A stretch of DNA of 42,244 bases from a bacterium. Lineage in GTDB: Bacteria; Omnitrophota; Gorgyraeia; Zapsychrales; Zapsychraceae. Shown piece after piece: positions 1 through 7,582 of this stretch; the stretch's first letter is position 1, and each line of letters begins with the position of its first letter. The notes under the pieces are model-generated. The model saw only the letters and a list, made by a program, of their open reading frames with translations, made no database searches and was not told the DNA's origin. A program made the translations under genes and the position numbers. The stretch lies in contig JAUIER010000025.1 of assembly GCA_030429765.1 (NCBI GenBank), forward strand, positions 1 to 42,244. The letters run 5' to 3'.

Positions 1-591
1 GGTATACCCGTGATGGCCCGTTGTTATCCATTTTACCACGGCTTCAGGCGGAAATATGGCGTCCTCCTGATAGTTTTTATATTTGTCATTCAAAAGACCA
101 AGCCGAATGCGGTTCTCTTTTCTCCCGCACCACAAATACCACTTGTCCGATATACTGTCCCCACCTCCCAGATCGTCGGTGCTGCGGAATATGGGCGGTT
201 TAAAGCCACCCTCTAAGGGTATATGCCCAACGATATCCCAAAGGCCATGCTTGATACCCTCAAAAACACGGGTGTAGGTATAAAACTGTACCGGGCAACT
301 GTATAGTCGATGTAGATCGGCTGGATTGTCTAGATTGGGACCGGAATACTGGAAAGCACGGATCAGGTGGCCGGCCATATAGTCGGCATCCAGGTAAAGA
401 AATTGGAAATAGTGAGGCTTTTTGGCCGTTTTAACCTTCAGGATATCGCCTGCCTTCAAGGTCTTATGCCCTTTGGAAATTCTACGCAGCTGATGACGTC
501 GTAAAAACGGTCGATGAGGAATGAGCCGGATCCGAAAGTCTATCCAGCGGTCTTTTAGAGAGTGATAGTTCGTAGCCAATTTTGCTCTCAC
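1..591 (-). CDS. Imm26-like immunity protein, 3' end beyond window
   Basis: This reading frame stays open for 197 codons on the minus strand and runs off the left edge, so the C-terminus is missing. An in-frame TAA lies just upstream. The first usable starts are GTG at 591 or TTG at 579; the first ATG is about 50 codons further in, and no strong ribosome binding site decides between them. The protein has a K-A-G-D-I-L segment near residue 47, then V-Q-F-Y-T-Y-T, G-L-W-D-I-V-G, P-P-I-F-R and K-W-Y-L-W-C-G. This order of a GD motif, a W-x-x-V/I-G motif and a WY motif resembles the Imm26 family of immunity proteins from polymorphic toxin systems. The family call is from memory of the pattern. 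No cognate toxin lies in the window; one could lie beyond the left edge. Confidence 0.6.
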   Translation of the reverse strand, partial: MRAKLATNYHSLKDRWIDFRIRLIPHRPFLRRHQLRRISKGHKTLKAGDILKVKTAKKPHYFQFLYLDADYMAGHLIRAFQYSGPNLDNPADLHRLYSCPVQFYTYTRVFEGIKHGLWDIVGHIPLEGGFKPPIFRSTDDLGGGDSISDKWYLWCGRKENRIRLGLLNDKYKNYQEDAIFPPEAVVKWITTGHHGYT

Positions 592-691
592 TGTATAGTT
601 TTAGAAATTTTAAGATGGTATTGTCACGTGGGACTGCCAGTAATCAAGCTTTTCGATCTCAGACTCAAATGAATGATGTATCTATCCTAAT

Positions 692-1066
692 TTACGGGCC
701 GGTGTACTTCGTCTCAATGGTTATTTCTGAAACCAGATTATTATTATCCAAATCAATCACGAATGCTAGATTCTCGATCACGAATCCATTTTGACTAGTC
801 TTCCTAATAATACCGCGATACTGATTTGTCTCTGCATTATAGCTCGATTCGATTTGCTGATGATCTAAATATTCCTGAACATCTGCTTGAGGTGTTCCAA
901 TGGGTATATCATTCTGGATAGATTCTATAAGCTGCCGAACAGCCGTATTTTTAGAAGACGCTTGCTGGTTACAGCCAGCTATCAGTAAAAATAGTATTAG
1001 GCAAAGACCAGATAAATTGTAGGTAGTAATTTGTTTAAAGTGATTGGAGTCATTAATTGCCTTCAT
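692..1066 (-). CDS. Small lipoprotein, function unknown
   Basis: The product is 124 residues. The N-terminus has a hydrophobic stretch ending in a lipobox (L-I-A-G-C, Cys32), so export and lipid anchoring are likely. The mature part is about 92 residues and contains I-P-I-G-T-P-Q-A-D-V-Q-E-Y-L, a pattern seen in small lipoproteins with an SmpA/OmlA-like or PepSY-like fold, but I do not assign a family. Its ATG overlaps the TGA of the 40-residue ORF upstream by the ATGA arrangement, so translation is probably coupled. It is the last gene of a three-gene run starting at 1401. The base composition is AT-richer than the genes after 3181, which fits an accessory block. Confidence 0.7.
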   Translation of the reverse strand: MKAINDSNHFKQITTYNLSGLCLILFLLIAGCNQQASSKNTAVRQLIESIQNDIPIGTPQADVQEYLDHQQIESSYNAETNQYRGIIRKTSQNGFVIENLAFVIDLDNNNLVSEITIETKYTGP

Positions 1067-1185
1067 TTCCTCGCCACATCAAACGCATTCTTGACCTTGG
1101 CCCCGCAGTGTGGGCAATTTTCGGGAATGCGGTTTGTGCTGACGGATATGCTGAATTCCCTACAAAATGGTTCCTTTCTGGTCAT
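1063..1185 (-). CDS. 40-residue zinc-ribbon-like peptide
   Basis: This short ORF starts at ATG 1185 with an AAAGGA ribosome binding site 6 bases upstream. It ends with a TGA that overlaps the start of the next gene as ATGA. The translation contains one complete C-P-H-C-G knuckle near residues 24-28 and a lone Cys at position 8, and ends K-N-A-F-D-V-A-R-K. One CPxCG knuckle plus a distant Cys could bind zinc as a half ribbon or as a dimer. It lies between a 67-residue membrane protein and a lipoprotein with almost no spacing, which supports real translation. Alternatively it is the remnant tail of a larger zinc-ribbon protein. Confidence 0.55.
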   Translation of the reverse strand: MTRKEPFCREFSISVSTNRIPENCPHCGAKVKNAFDVARK

Positions 1186-1197
1186 AAGTCCTTTACC

Positions 1198-1401
1198 TCA
1201 AGCTTTACACCGGATACTCAAGTAGCGATGACCAATGTAAAGTACAAGAAGTACGATCGGAATGACCACGTATTCTCCCATCCAAGGCATAAAGATGCCC
1301 AGACATATCGCCCCTCCGACAAACCAAATCAGCATGATTTGTAAGACCTGATCGCGAATGGAAAGCTTGGATGGGGGCGTGGTAAGTAGTTTTTTGACCA
1401 C
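1198..1401 (-). CDS. Small two-helix membrane protein
   Basis: The product is 67 residues with a GTG start. Two hydrophobic segments, about residues 20-38 and 43-60, suggest a small inner-membrane protein with two transmembrane helices. The stop lies 12 bases before the ATG of the zinc-ribbon peptide, so these genes look like one transcription unit. I do not recognise a family. The tightly packed small-gene arrangement with a zinc ribbon and a lipoprotein suggests an accessory module; any link to toxin immunity is inferred only from the Imm26-like neighbour. Confidence 0.6.
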   Translation of the reverse strand: MVKKLLTTPPSKLSIRDQVLQIMLIWFVGGAICLGIFMPWMGEYVVIPIVLLVLYIGHRYLSIRCKA

Positions 1402-1440
1402 GATTGCACCTTATTTTCTTGTTGGCTGCGCAAATTTTCT

Positions 1441-1716
1441 CTAGGGATCATTATTCGACAAAAGCTTATTTACATATGCTTTAAGTGCTATGACCTTCCT
1501 CAGCATATCCTTTTCATTAAAGAGGAATTCGCCGCCACCAGGTTGATAACAGGACAACGCCACTCGGGTTTCGTCCAGGTATTCATCGTCATCTGCATAA
1601 TCATCGAGTCTAGCACTAATTTGTAGAGCAAAGTTTTTGGAGCGATCGATTCCGAAAATAAACTTATCGCACATTTTGGCTATTATTTTGAAGCTTTCTA
1701 TATCTTCGCTGTTCAT
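1441..1716 (-). CDS. Hypothetical protein, 91 residues
   Basis: The product is soluble and rather acidic with no signal peptide. It starts M-N-S-E-D-I-E-S-F and has an acidic centre (D-D-Y-A-D-D-D-E-Y) followed by a Q-P-G-G-G-E turn and a basic C-terminal helix. An AAAGGT stretch about 10 bases upstream could be the ribosome binding site. I recognise no family. Its size, acidity and position beside an Imm26-like gene and lipoproteins are compatible with an immunity-type protein, but that rests on context only. Confidence 0.55.
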   Translation of the reverse strand: MNSEDIESFKIIAKMCDKFIFGIDRSKNFALQISARLDDYADDDEYLDETRVALSCYQPGGGEFLFNEKDMLRKVIALKAYVNKLLSNNDP

Positions 1717-1856
1717 GATGACAGTGACCTTTAAGATCTAGCCTTAAAAGTGTTGGCGCCAAGTTGCGGATATTAGCAACTGTTACTGCGACAAGAAAAT
1801 GGGATGCTTACAATTATTTTATTTGTCGCTTATTATTATCAGCAGCTATGTCTATT

Positions 1857-2285
1857 TTAGGGATAGTCAATTCTTATTAAATGCAAACCACTTGTGTCTT
1901 TGTAAAAGACTTTGTCTTTCTTTGGATCAAAAATTACATTGGAGACAAGTATGCGTAATTTGCCGACAGATAGATAGGTGATATCCTGTGAAATATTCTC
2001 CAAAGTTCCTTGTAAAAAACTAATATAAAACTCGCTGTGGTTATCTATGGTTTTATCGACTACATGGTAGTCTACAATTCCTGCGTAACTGCCCATCATG
2101 TACTGACATTCAAGGACTAGCTGATTGTCTGTATTAATATTAGCCGTAAGACTTACTAAGTCCGAGTACTTGACAACATTTTTACATCCGCTCAATACTA
2201 AGATAAGAAGCAATGCACGGATAGGTTGTAAGTGTCGTTTATATGGTTGATAAGTTGACAGTGGTCGAATGTGGTTATTTGGCAC
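1857..2285 (-). CDS. Lipoprotein, function unknown
   Basis: The product is 142 residues with a GTG start. After a basic N-region there is a hydrophobic segment ending in the lipobox L-V-L-S-G-C at residue 34, so it is probably a lipid-anchored envelope protein. The mature part is rich in beta-forming residues (for example L-V-L-E-C-Q-Y and L-R-I-L-V-S-N-V). No family is recognised. It lies 22 bases after the stop of the MORN-repeat protein and is likely co-transcribed with it. The coding DNA is AT-rich compared with the region after 3181. Confidence 0.65.
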   Translation of the reverse strand: MPNNHIRPLSTYQPYKRHLQPIRALLLILVLSGCKNVVKYSDLVSLTANINTDNQLVLECQYMMGSYAGIVDYHVVDKTIDNHSEFYISFLQGTLENISQDITYLSVGKLRILVSNVIFDPKKDKVFYKDTSGLHLIRIDYP

Positions 2286-2307
2286 AGTGGCTCTCTATTT
2301 TATTTTC

Positions 2308-3099
2308 TCAAAACAACATATCCTTATTAAATATGACGGCTTCCATATTGCCGATCTCTCTATAGTTGGCACCGATCAATCGGTACTTGGCGATGTCATT
2401 ATCAAATTTGACCTCAACGATCAGGTTGCCCTCTTCGTCCAATAGCCTGGCCTTGCCGTGCATGTTCCCCCGACGGAACGGGATGATCGCACGAATTTTG
2501 CCACTCTCAAAATATTCCTTGTATACGCCGTTGATCTTGCCTTTACTCATTTGACCCACAGCCTGAATTTCACCGCTGGGAAAATATTTGGTGGCGCGTC
2601 CGATGTACTTGCCCTTTTTCGCCTGCATCTCTATCTTGAGTTCACCGGTGGGGTAATAGATACGCGTTTCACCATGCTGAAATCCGTCGAGATAGGCGGT
2701 GGTGGCAAACAGTGATCCGTCTGGATAATGATATGATTTTTCTCCCGAGTAAAACTCGTCCTGATCATTTAACAGACGGCCGTCTTCATATTTCTCTTCC
2801 GAGATGACACCACCATCCTCATGGTACATGATCTGCGTCCCATGCATTTTTCCGTCACGATAATTGGATAACACATTAAGCTGGCCATTTTCATGGTACT
2901 CCCTGACCACCCCGTGAAGAACTTTATTGCGGTAGGATTCTTCGCGTAAGACCGTCTTGCCGTCGGGATAATATTTTTTTCGGACGCTTTCTGAACTGAC
3001 GGGATCAGCAAATACCGACACACAGAGTGATGGGATCAAAAGAAACATGATCCCTACCGATTTGTAGTAATTTATGTGAAGCAACTTTTTGGATATCAT
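2308..3099 (-). CDS. Exported MORN-repeat (YwqK-like) protein
   Basis: The product is 263 residues with an N-terminal signal segment (hydrophobic residues about 16-31) ending near V-F-A. The rest is built from about seven repeats of roughly 23 residues with the pattern Y-x-x-G-x-x-x-x-E-x-x-Y-x-x-G-x-x-H-G, the MORN_2 variant repeat. Such proteins are often annotated as YwqK-family antitoxins and form extended beta-hairpin ladders. The signal peptide suggests the periplasm or cell surface. The Imm26-like gene nearby makes an immunity role possible, but MORN repeats alone do not prove one. A TATAAT box at 3144-3149 probably drives it. Confidence 0.75.
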   Translation of the reverse strand: MISKKLLHINYYKSVGIMFLLIPSLCVSVFADPVSSESVRKKYYPDGKTVLREESYRNKVLHGVVREYHENGQLNVLSNYRDGKMHGTQIMYHEDGGVISEEKYEDGRLLNDQDEFYSGEKSYHYPDGSLFATTAYLDGFQHGETRIYYPTGELKIEMQAKKGKYIGRATKYFPSGEIQAVGQMSKGKINGVYKEYFESGKIRAIIPFRRGNMHGKARLLDEEGNLIVEVKFDNDIAKYRLIGANYREIGNMEAVIFNKDMLF

Positions 3100-3143
3100 A
3101 TAACTTGACTGTCCGGTCCTAGTTGGATTTGTTCCTTCCGCTC

Positions 3144-3149
3144 ATTATA
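3144..3149 (-). promoter_or_regulatory. Probable -10 box for the MORN gene operon
   Basis: A perfect TATAAT on the minus strand lies 44 bases upstream of the start at 3099, a normal leader length. No good TTGACA-like -35 sits at 16-18 bases, so the call rests mainly on the -10. Confidence 0.35.
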
Positions 3150-3180
3150 CCGTATTCCCAACGGGATTTGGATAATACTT

Positions 3181-3651
3181 CTACACCCGCGTCTTCCCCA
3201 CATCCCTCGCGTCACGACGCACGGAGCCGCCGATGACCATGCCGGCGCTGATGATGATCAGGTTCTTGATGATGTATTGGCCTTCGAGGGTCAGGCCGAA
3301 AGGAAATTGGGTGTAGCAGACCTCGGGCAGCAGAAACAGCGGCAGGACCGTCCCCTGCATTTGCAGGAACAGCAGCAGGATCGCCGCGCGGATCAGCGGG
3401 CGAAACAGCAGACACACGCCGATGAGCACCTCCCACCAACCCAGGATCGGGATGAAGACTTCGGGCGGCATCCAGTACACCGTCTTGGCGACGAGATCAG
3501 CGGCCGGACTCAGCCCCAACGGTTTGAGCAATCCAAACCAGATAAAGATGATCGCCAGCGAATAGCGCAGCAGCCGGCGTCCGTGGCGGTACATCCATCC
3601 CGCGATGGCCAGATCGATTTGGTCGAATTGTTTGGCGTATTTACTTTTCAT
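3181..3651 (-). CDS. DoxX-like inner-membrane protein
   Basis: The product is 156 residues with four predicted transmembrane segments, at about residues 27-45, 66-86, 88-110 and 126-143. Features seen include G-W-W-E-V-L-I-G-V at the start of one helix and the P-E-V/L-E-G-Q-Y-I-I-K-N-L region before the last helix; the latter is typical of DoxX/YkgB-like small membrane proteins. Their function is poorly defined. The ribosome binding site AGGGAGC lies 7 bases before the ATG. A 207-bp inverted-repeat element separates it from the next gene upstream. The DNA is clearly GC-richer than the block to its left. Confidence 0.75.
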   Translation of the reverse strand: MKSKYAKQFDQIDLAIAGWMYRHGRRLLRYSLAIIFIWFGLLKPLGLSPAADLVAKTVYWMPPEVFIPILGWWEVLIGVCLLFRPLIRAAILLLFLQMQGTVLPLFLLPEVCYTQFPFGLTLEGQYIIKNLIIISAGMVIGGSVRRDARDVGKTRV

Positions 3652-3677
3652 GATTAGCTCCCTGTCTAGAATGTTTC

Positions 3678-3884
3678 AAAAACGGGACAGACACCTATTT
3701 CCCCATTTAAATAGCTGCCGGATGGTATCAGGTTGGCGACCCAAAGCTTTGTGCAAAAAATCTGGTGGACAATTGCCACCGTAGCCTTTGCGTATGGGAA
3801 TCCGATGTTTCGGTGAAAATCTGAACTTCACATGTTCGCACTGCTCACAAAGAAAAAGGGGTAATTGGTGTCTGTCCCATTTTT
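3678..3884. mobile_element. Transposase-less inverted-repeat element (MITE/REP-like), 207 bp
   Basis: The ends are a 27-bp inverted repeat (3678-3704 and 3858-3884) with about 24 of 27 positions matching and the core GGGACAGACACC. The interior has no plausible gene. The ends share the GGTGTC core with the ends of the RAYT element at 6745-7582, so it is probably a non-autonomous target of a related transposase. The terminal T run at the right end contributes the first base of the TAA stop of the upstream gene. Confidence 0.65.
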
Positions 3885-4408
3885 TAATTCACCCCAAATT
3901 CACCCCCACCACCCAGGGAGGCTTCGTGGCGTTCCTGCAGATATTTGGTAAAGTTGGAAAAGGCCAGGTCATTGACCATCCGTGACTGCATGATGCGGTC
4001 TTCGTCTTTGCGTCGTCGCAGGATGGCGACCTTGTCGAGATTGACGGGTTCGATATAGATCTTGGCGATCTCAACCAACGGTCTGGTCACCGTGGTGCTG
4101 CCGCTGTTACCCAATGGAATGGTAATGTCTTTGGTTGTCAGCACGATTTCGGGCTTGCGGCTGATGGCCATCAGCAACACGGCCGCCGCGATCAATGCGA
4201 GCACGCCGAATAAAGCCGCGCCGCCGCGCAGGATCATGGTCAATAGCGACGCCTCCATCCCGACGAGCTCGGCCAGGTCAAAGGTTCCGCTGGCATCCAG
4301 CACGGCCACCCCGCCGAAGATCACCAGGCCGATGGCGCACGTTAAGACCTTGAGCATGTACGGTTCGGTTTTCGCCTTGTATAAAAATCGTTTTTCATCC
4401 GTGTCCAT
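3884..4408 (-). CDS. Membrane protein with two helices, function unknown
   Basis: I place the start at ATG 4408 (M-D-T-D-E-K-R-F), which has a GGGGGG purine run 8 bases upstream; a longer frame would overlap the preceding gene. The product is 174 residues. It has two transmembrane helices at about residues 19-38 and 55-77, then a cytosolic domain of about 95 residues with I-P-L-G-N-S-G-S-T-T-V-T-R-P-L-V-E-I, reminiscent of a small PH-like membrane-associated domain. The tail is basic (I-L-R-R-R-K-D-E-D-R). It is followed at once by the inverted-repeat element, whose A-rich tip contributes to its TAA stop. Confidence 0.65.
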   Translation of the reverse strand: MDTDEKRFLYKAKTEPYMLKVLTCAIGLVIFGGVAVLDASGTFDLAELVGMEASLLTMILRGGAALFGVLALIAAAVLLMAISRKPEIVLTTKDITIPLGNSGSTTVTRPLVEIAKIYIEPVNLDKVAILRRRKDEDRIMQSRMVNDLAFSNFTKYLQERHEASLGGGGEFGVN

Positions 4409-4446
4409 AAATTGTCCCCCCTTGTTGTGGACTGCTGCTGATGGAT

Positions 4447-4761
4447 TTATTGAGCGGCCCCGTAGGTCTGCTGCATGTAAGAATCCAGATTGGCCTGTGT
4501 CTGCGACGGCTTTTCGATCTGATCGGCACAATTGATCTTCCAGCCCTGGGCGGCGGCCACGGCCCGGCCCAGCAGTTGATACAGCACCTCGTATTGATTG
4601 CTTTCGTTGACCGAGTCAAAATTTTCAAACCGCAGCACGTGCTCGGTGATCGAAGCGACGACCGCGTCCACGTCGATGCAATGAAAGCGGTCCTTATCGG
4701 AAAACAGGTCCCTGATCGCTGTCGTGATGCTTTGCCGGATGTCGGTTTCAAACATATTCAT
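4447..4761 (-). CDS. Hypothetical soluble protein, 104 residues
   Basis: The start is taken as ATG 4761 (M-N-M-F-E-T-D) because AAGGAG lies 8 bases upstream; the frame extends 24 codons further without a better site. No signal or membrane segment is seen. The N-terminal half looks helical (R-Q-S-I-T-T-A-I-R-D-L-F) and the C-terminus is polar and Q/A-rich. No family is recognised. It sits between an exported protein and a membrane protein, all in the same direction with short gaps, so it is probably part of the same operon. Confidence 0.6.
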   Translation of the reverse strand: MNMFETDIRQSITTAIRDLFSDKDRFHCIDVDAVVASITEHVLRFENFDSVNESNQYEVLYQLLGRAVAAAQGWKINCADQIEKPSQTQANLDSYMQQTYGAAQ

Positions 4762-4793
4762 GGTCTCACTCCTTGGCTGAGGATTATCAAGAT

Positions 4794-5390
4794 TTATTCC
4801 AGGTCGATGCCGCGTATGACCTGCTCCATCCATTGTATGCGTTGCTGACGCACATCGGATATCGATTCATTGGGAGCGGCGGCGGCCTGACTCCGGATGC
4901 CGGACAACTCCAATTGCAGCCATCCGCGCATCACGGGATAAAAACGCGTGTCCTGTCCGAGTTGGATCAGCCGGTCCCTGGATGCCGGATCCGGGGCCGC
5001 GTCAAGCGCTCGACGGGCGGTCTCAAGAGCATAGCCGCTGCGATACATTTTGAAGTTGGATTCAGGATCACCGGCGCTGATCACCTCCAGGACCGACAGC
5101 ACAAATCGTCGTCCGGTCTCCGGATCATGCCAGTAGACGGCACGGGCGTGATCGCCGGGATGGATACTTTCAACTGACTCGGCTGATTGCAGATTGACGA
5201 TCACCCGCGTAAAAGGTTGGACCGTAAAGGACTGCTCTTGACCGTGCCGTTCGATGCCAATGACTCGTTTGGATAAATGGACATGCGTCACCGTCCCCGT
5301 CCAGTACAGATCTTCGGTCCGGTCAGCCCGCGCGGATGTCATGGTCCATGTCATAAGGCAGACGATCAATATCAAAATTCTAGTCGGCAT
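4794..5390 (-). CDS. Exported protein, function unknown
   Basis: The start is taken as ATG 5390 with AAAGGAA upstream. It overlaps the end of the SGNH hydrolase gene by 11 bases, which suggests coupling. The 198-residue product begins with a clear Sec signal peptide (M-P-T-R-I-L-I-L-I-V, cleavage likely after S-A-R-A). The mature part opens with a small beta domain resembling an OB or Sm-like fold (W-T-G-T-V-T-H-V-H, then Q-S-F-T-V-Q-P-F-T-R-V). A helical C-terminal half follows. No family is assigned. Confidence 0.65.
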   Translation of the reverse strand: MPTRILILIVCLMTWTMTSARADRTEDLYWTGTVTHVHLSKRVIGIERHGQEQSFTVQPFTRVIVNLQSAESVESIHPGDHARAVYWHDPETGRRFVLSVLEVISAGDPESNFKMYRSGYALETARRALDAAPDPASRDRLIQLGQDTRFYPVMRGWLQLELSGIRSQAAAAPNESISDVRQQRIQWMEQVIRGIDLE

Positions 5391-6744
5391 GGCGGTTCCT
5401 TTCATAGGCGGCCACCAGTTCCGCGACAATGGCATACCCGCGTTCATTTAAATGGATGTCCTTGAGAAAATACACCATCTCACCACGGTCCATCGCCTCG
5501 ATGAGCGGGGTTGATGTATCAATGACATCGACACCGCGCCGCTGAATCGTTTCAAGGATACGCGCCTTCATCTGTTCGTTGTCCCGATCCGCCGGCGCGA
5601 CCTCGGGTAAAAATTGTTGATACACAAATTGTTTTTGCGGGATGTAGAGCATCAGCAATTGAAAGTCGTATTCCCGGCTGTATTCCTGCATCTTCATCAA
5701 AAAACGGTCCAGGCGTTGGAGTTTGACGTCGAGGTCGTGCCCCTCGTACACGCGCATGCTGTCGAGACAGGCCAGGATATGCTGTCCGTTGATGGTCAAC
5801 CCCCGGCAGCGACCGCTCTTAAATACCGTCGCCTGATACTGTTCAAATTTATAATGAATCTGACGGCCGACATACTTAAGCCATGCTCCGATATAGGTCC
5901 GCGGCTTTATTCGCTCGACGGACGGATCGATCTGCGGCCATTCGGTCTTGTATTCAACGTACCTGTTTTGATCACACCACGCCTTCCAGTCAAAGAACGC
6001 GTCCTGCAGATCATTGTAACTATAAATCGAGACCACGACAAGTCGCGGCCGGGCCTTGAGGGCGAAGATATTGTAAACGAGCGGAAATTGATACAGATCG
6101 TAACCGCCGTGGCCGAGATTCAGCACCCGCCGGTTGAGCATTCGGGCCAGCACGCGCGGATAGGAATCCTCGTGGGCGACACCGACGCCTTCGGTAAAAG
6201 AATCACCGATGGTTACTATATCGGCTTGATCGTAGAGACTTTCATCGTGACTATTCGTAAAACCGTATTTGTCGGATTGATAGAGATAGGAAAATTCGCC
6301 GGTCTTGAGCCCGTATTTGAGATAGGGTTTGTTGATAAATGCCAACAAGGGATCGTGCCGGTAGCGGCTTTCCAGCACGTAGTTGACCTCCTCACGGGAC
6401 AGGTCTTCCAGGGTGACGCCGAGTTCTTTTAATACCGGATACGGCAGGATTTTGGGGCTGAGCCGAAAGACGGTCTCGGTGGCCAAGGCGGTGGTGAGCA
6501 GCAGGATGACGATCAGGATCTGCCAGAAGACAACCAGCCGCGCGTCGAGCCGGGCGATCCAGCGCATTACTAGCGCGAGGACTATCCCCAGACCGATGCC
6601 GTGGATCAACCAGAACAGACTGATGCGACCCCCGACCATCACATTGACCCAGCGCGGATCATACGTACGGGTCAACAACCACCCCAGCAGCCCGACATAG
6701 GCCAAACCCAAGAGCAAAAGTTGTAATCGGATAATGGCTTTCAT
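5380..6744 (-). CDS. Membrane-anchored SGNH/GDSL hydrolase
   Basis: The product is 454 residues. The first 100 residues hold three hydrophobic segments (about 4-24, 42-62 and 71-92). A catalytic SGNH-type domain follows: block I is G-D-S-F-T-E-G with Ser182 as the probable nucleophile, block III is Y-S-Y-N-D with Asn244, and block V is D-I-H with Asp429 and His431. AlgX-like members of this superfamily act on O-acetylated cell-surface polysaccharides, but the substrate here is unknown. The start codon directly abuts the RAYT element, so any native leader or ribosome binding site has been displaced. Before insertion the gene probably overlapped the cupin gene by ATGA. Confidence 0.8.
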   Translation of the reverse strand: MKAIIRLQLLLLGLAYVGLLGWLLTRTYDPRWVNVMVGGRISLFWLIHGIGLGIVLALVMRWIARLDARLVVFWQILIVILLLTTALATETVFRLSPKILPYPVLKELGVTLEDLSREEVNYVLESRYRHDPLLAFINKPYLKYGLKTGEFSYLYQSDKYGFTNSHDESLYDQADIVTIGDSFTEGVGVAHEDSYPRVLARMLNRRVLNLGHGGYDLYQFPLVYNIFALKARPRLVVVSIYSYNDLQDAFFDWKAWCDQNRYVEYKTEWPQIDPSVERIKPRTYIGAWLKYVGRQIHYKFEQYQATVFKSGRCRGLTINGQHILACLDSMRVYEGHDLDVKLQRLDRFLMKMQEYSREYDFQLLMLYIPQKQFVYQQFLPEVAPADRDNEQMKARILETIQRRGVDVIDTSTPLIEAMDRGEMVYFLKDIHLNERGYAIVAELVAAYERNRHAD

Positions 6745-6774
6745 AAAAAATTGGTGTCAGAACTCCCTAAAGCT
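6745..6774 (+). repeat. Left inverted end of RAYT element
   Basis: This 30-bp repeat starts with a six-A tip and carries GGTGTCAGAACTCCC. It pairs with 7553-7582 with a single mismatch. Its outer edge touches the ATG of the SGNH hydrolase. Confidence 0.85.
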
Positions 6775-6789
6775 AATTATACGAATATT

Positions 6790-7479
6790 TTATCGATTAA
6801 TTCCCCTCGGCCGACCACGGCGCTTCTTGATGGGGATCACCCCGTCAAGGTGCTCGGCGAATTGTTGGGAAATATAGTGCCCAATCCCCCGCGTGCTGTT
6901 CTGAATCGGATCAAGAATCTCGTCAGTCAAGCCGGCGTTCACGCGGCGGCGATGTTCTGTTCTCCAGCGATACGGATCGGAGCCGCTTTTAATATATAGG
7001 GGATTTTGTTCCCGATCAATGAGTTTTGGGGCTTTGTCCCGGACATTCAATCGATAGCTCGACCAGGGATAATCATCAGGAGACCGAACCATCCCTGCCC
7101 GCAGCGGATTTTGCTCGATATAGCGCAGGACATTCTCCAGATAAATATCATCGCTGACGATCGGCGAACGAAATCGTCCTTGCCAGATGTGCCCACAGCG
7201 TTGGTACTTATGGTGAAGATGGCGTGTGTGCGACAGCGTAATTTTCTGCATGATCGTACTAATCGACGACGTTTCAGTGACCTGAATCAATAGATGCACG
7301 TGATTGGGCATCAGACAAAAGGCAAAGAGATGAAAGTCGAGTTGGCGTTTGTAGCGGTAGATGATGCCGAGATATCGCCGATAGTCTTCGTCGTCATGAA
7401 AGACAGTTTGCTTATTGTTCCCGCGGTTGATGACGTGGTAAATCAGCCCGGGATGGTGTATTCGAGGTGGTCGAACCAT
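6790..7479 (-). CDS. REP-associated tyrosine transposase (Y1_Tnp)
   Basis: The product is 229 residues, typical for the RAYT subgroup of IS200/IS605-like HUH enzymes. The metal-binding H-x-H is in M-P-N-H-V-H-L-L (His60, His62). The catalytic tyrosine is Tyr120 in R-Y-I-E-Q-N-P. The opening R-P-P-R-I-H-H-P-G-L-I-Y-H-V-I-N-R-G and the segment H-I-W-Q-G-R-F-R are hallmark. Such enzymes nick and join single-stranded DNA at palindromic ends. The C-terminal tail is basic (K-K-R-R-G-R-P-R-G). All key residues are present, so the enzyme may be active on its own ends and on the shorter relative near miaB. Confidence 0.9.
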   Translation of the reverse strand: MVRPPRIHHPGLIYHVINRGNNKQTVFHDDEDYRRYLGIIYRYKRQLDFHLFAFCLMPNHVHLLIQVTETSSISTIMQKITLSHTRHLHHKYQRCGHIWQGRFRSPIVSDDIYLENVLRYIEQNPLRAGMVRSPDDYPWSSYRLNVRDKAPKLIDREQNPLYIKSGSDPYRWRTEHRRRVNAGLTDEILDPIQNSTRGIGHYISQQFAEHLDGVIPIKKRRGRPRGINR

Positions 7480-7552
7480 GATGTCTCCTTTGTTATAAAA
7501 GGGGAATGGTCGAGTGATGGGGGGGATTATGAGTTAAGTTGTTGTGGTGTAG

Positions 7553-7582
7553 AGCTTTGGGGAGTTCTGACACCAATTTTTT
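7553..7582 (-). repeat. Right inverted end of RAYT element
   Basis: This is the mirror copy of 6745-6774 with one mismatch. Its terminal T-run (A-run on the minus strand) supplies two bases of the TAA stop of the cupin gene at 7581-7583. Confidence 0.85.

Larger units (their letters stand above)
6745..7582 (-). mobile_element. RAYT (IS200-like) element with inverted ends, 838 bp
   Basis: The element is bounded by 30-bp inverted repeats (6745-6774 and 7553-7582) identical at 29 of 30 positions, with tip AAAAAATTGGTGTC. It encodes one HUH tyrosine transposase. On the minus strand the flanks read CGAT before and ATGAA after; removing the element and one AT restores CGATGAA. This points to insertion at an ATGA overlap between the cupin and SGNH genes. 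A shorter relative without transposase lies at 19304-19454. Confidence 0.85.

Noticed and set aside
3277-3657. Gln/Arg-rich 126-codon plus-strand frame
   Set aside because: It is antisense to the DoxX-like gene and has low-complexity composition typical of shadow frames.
4409-4531. N-terminal extension of the membrane protein at 3884
   Set aside because: It overlaps the upstream gene in another phase, while ATG 4408 has a strong purine-rich ribosome binding site.
5614-6432. 272-codon plus-strand frame
   Set aside because: It lies fully opposite the SGNH hydrolase, which has clear catalytic motifs; the plus frame has no domain pattern and no ribosome binding site.
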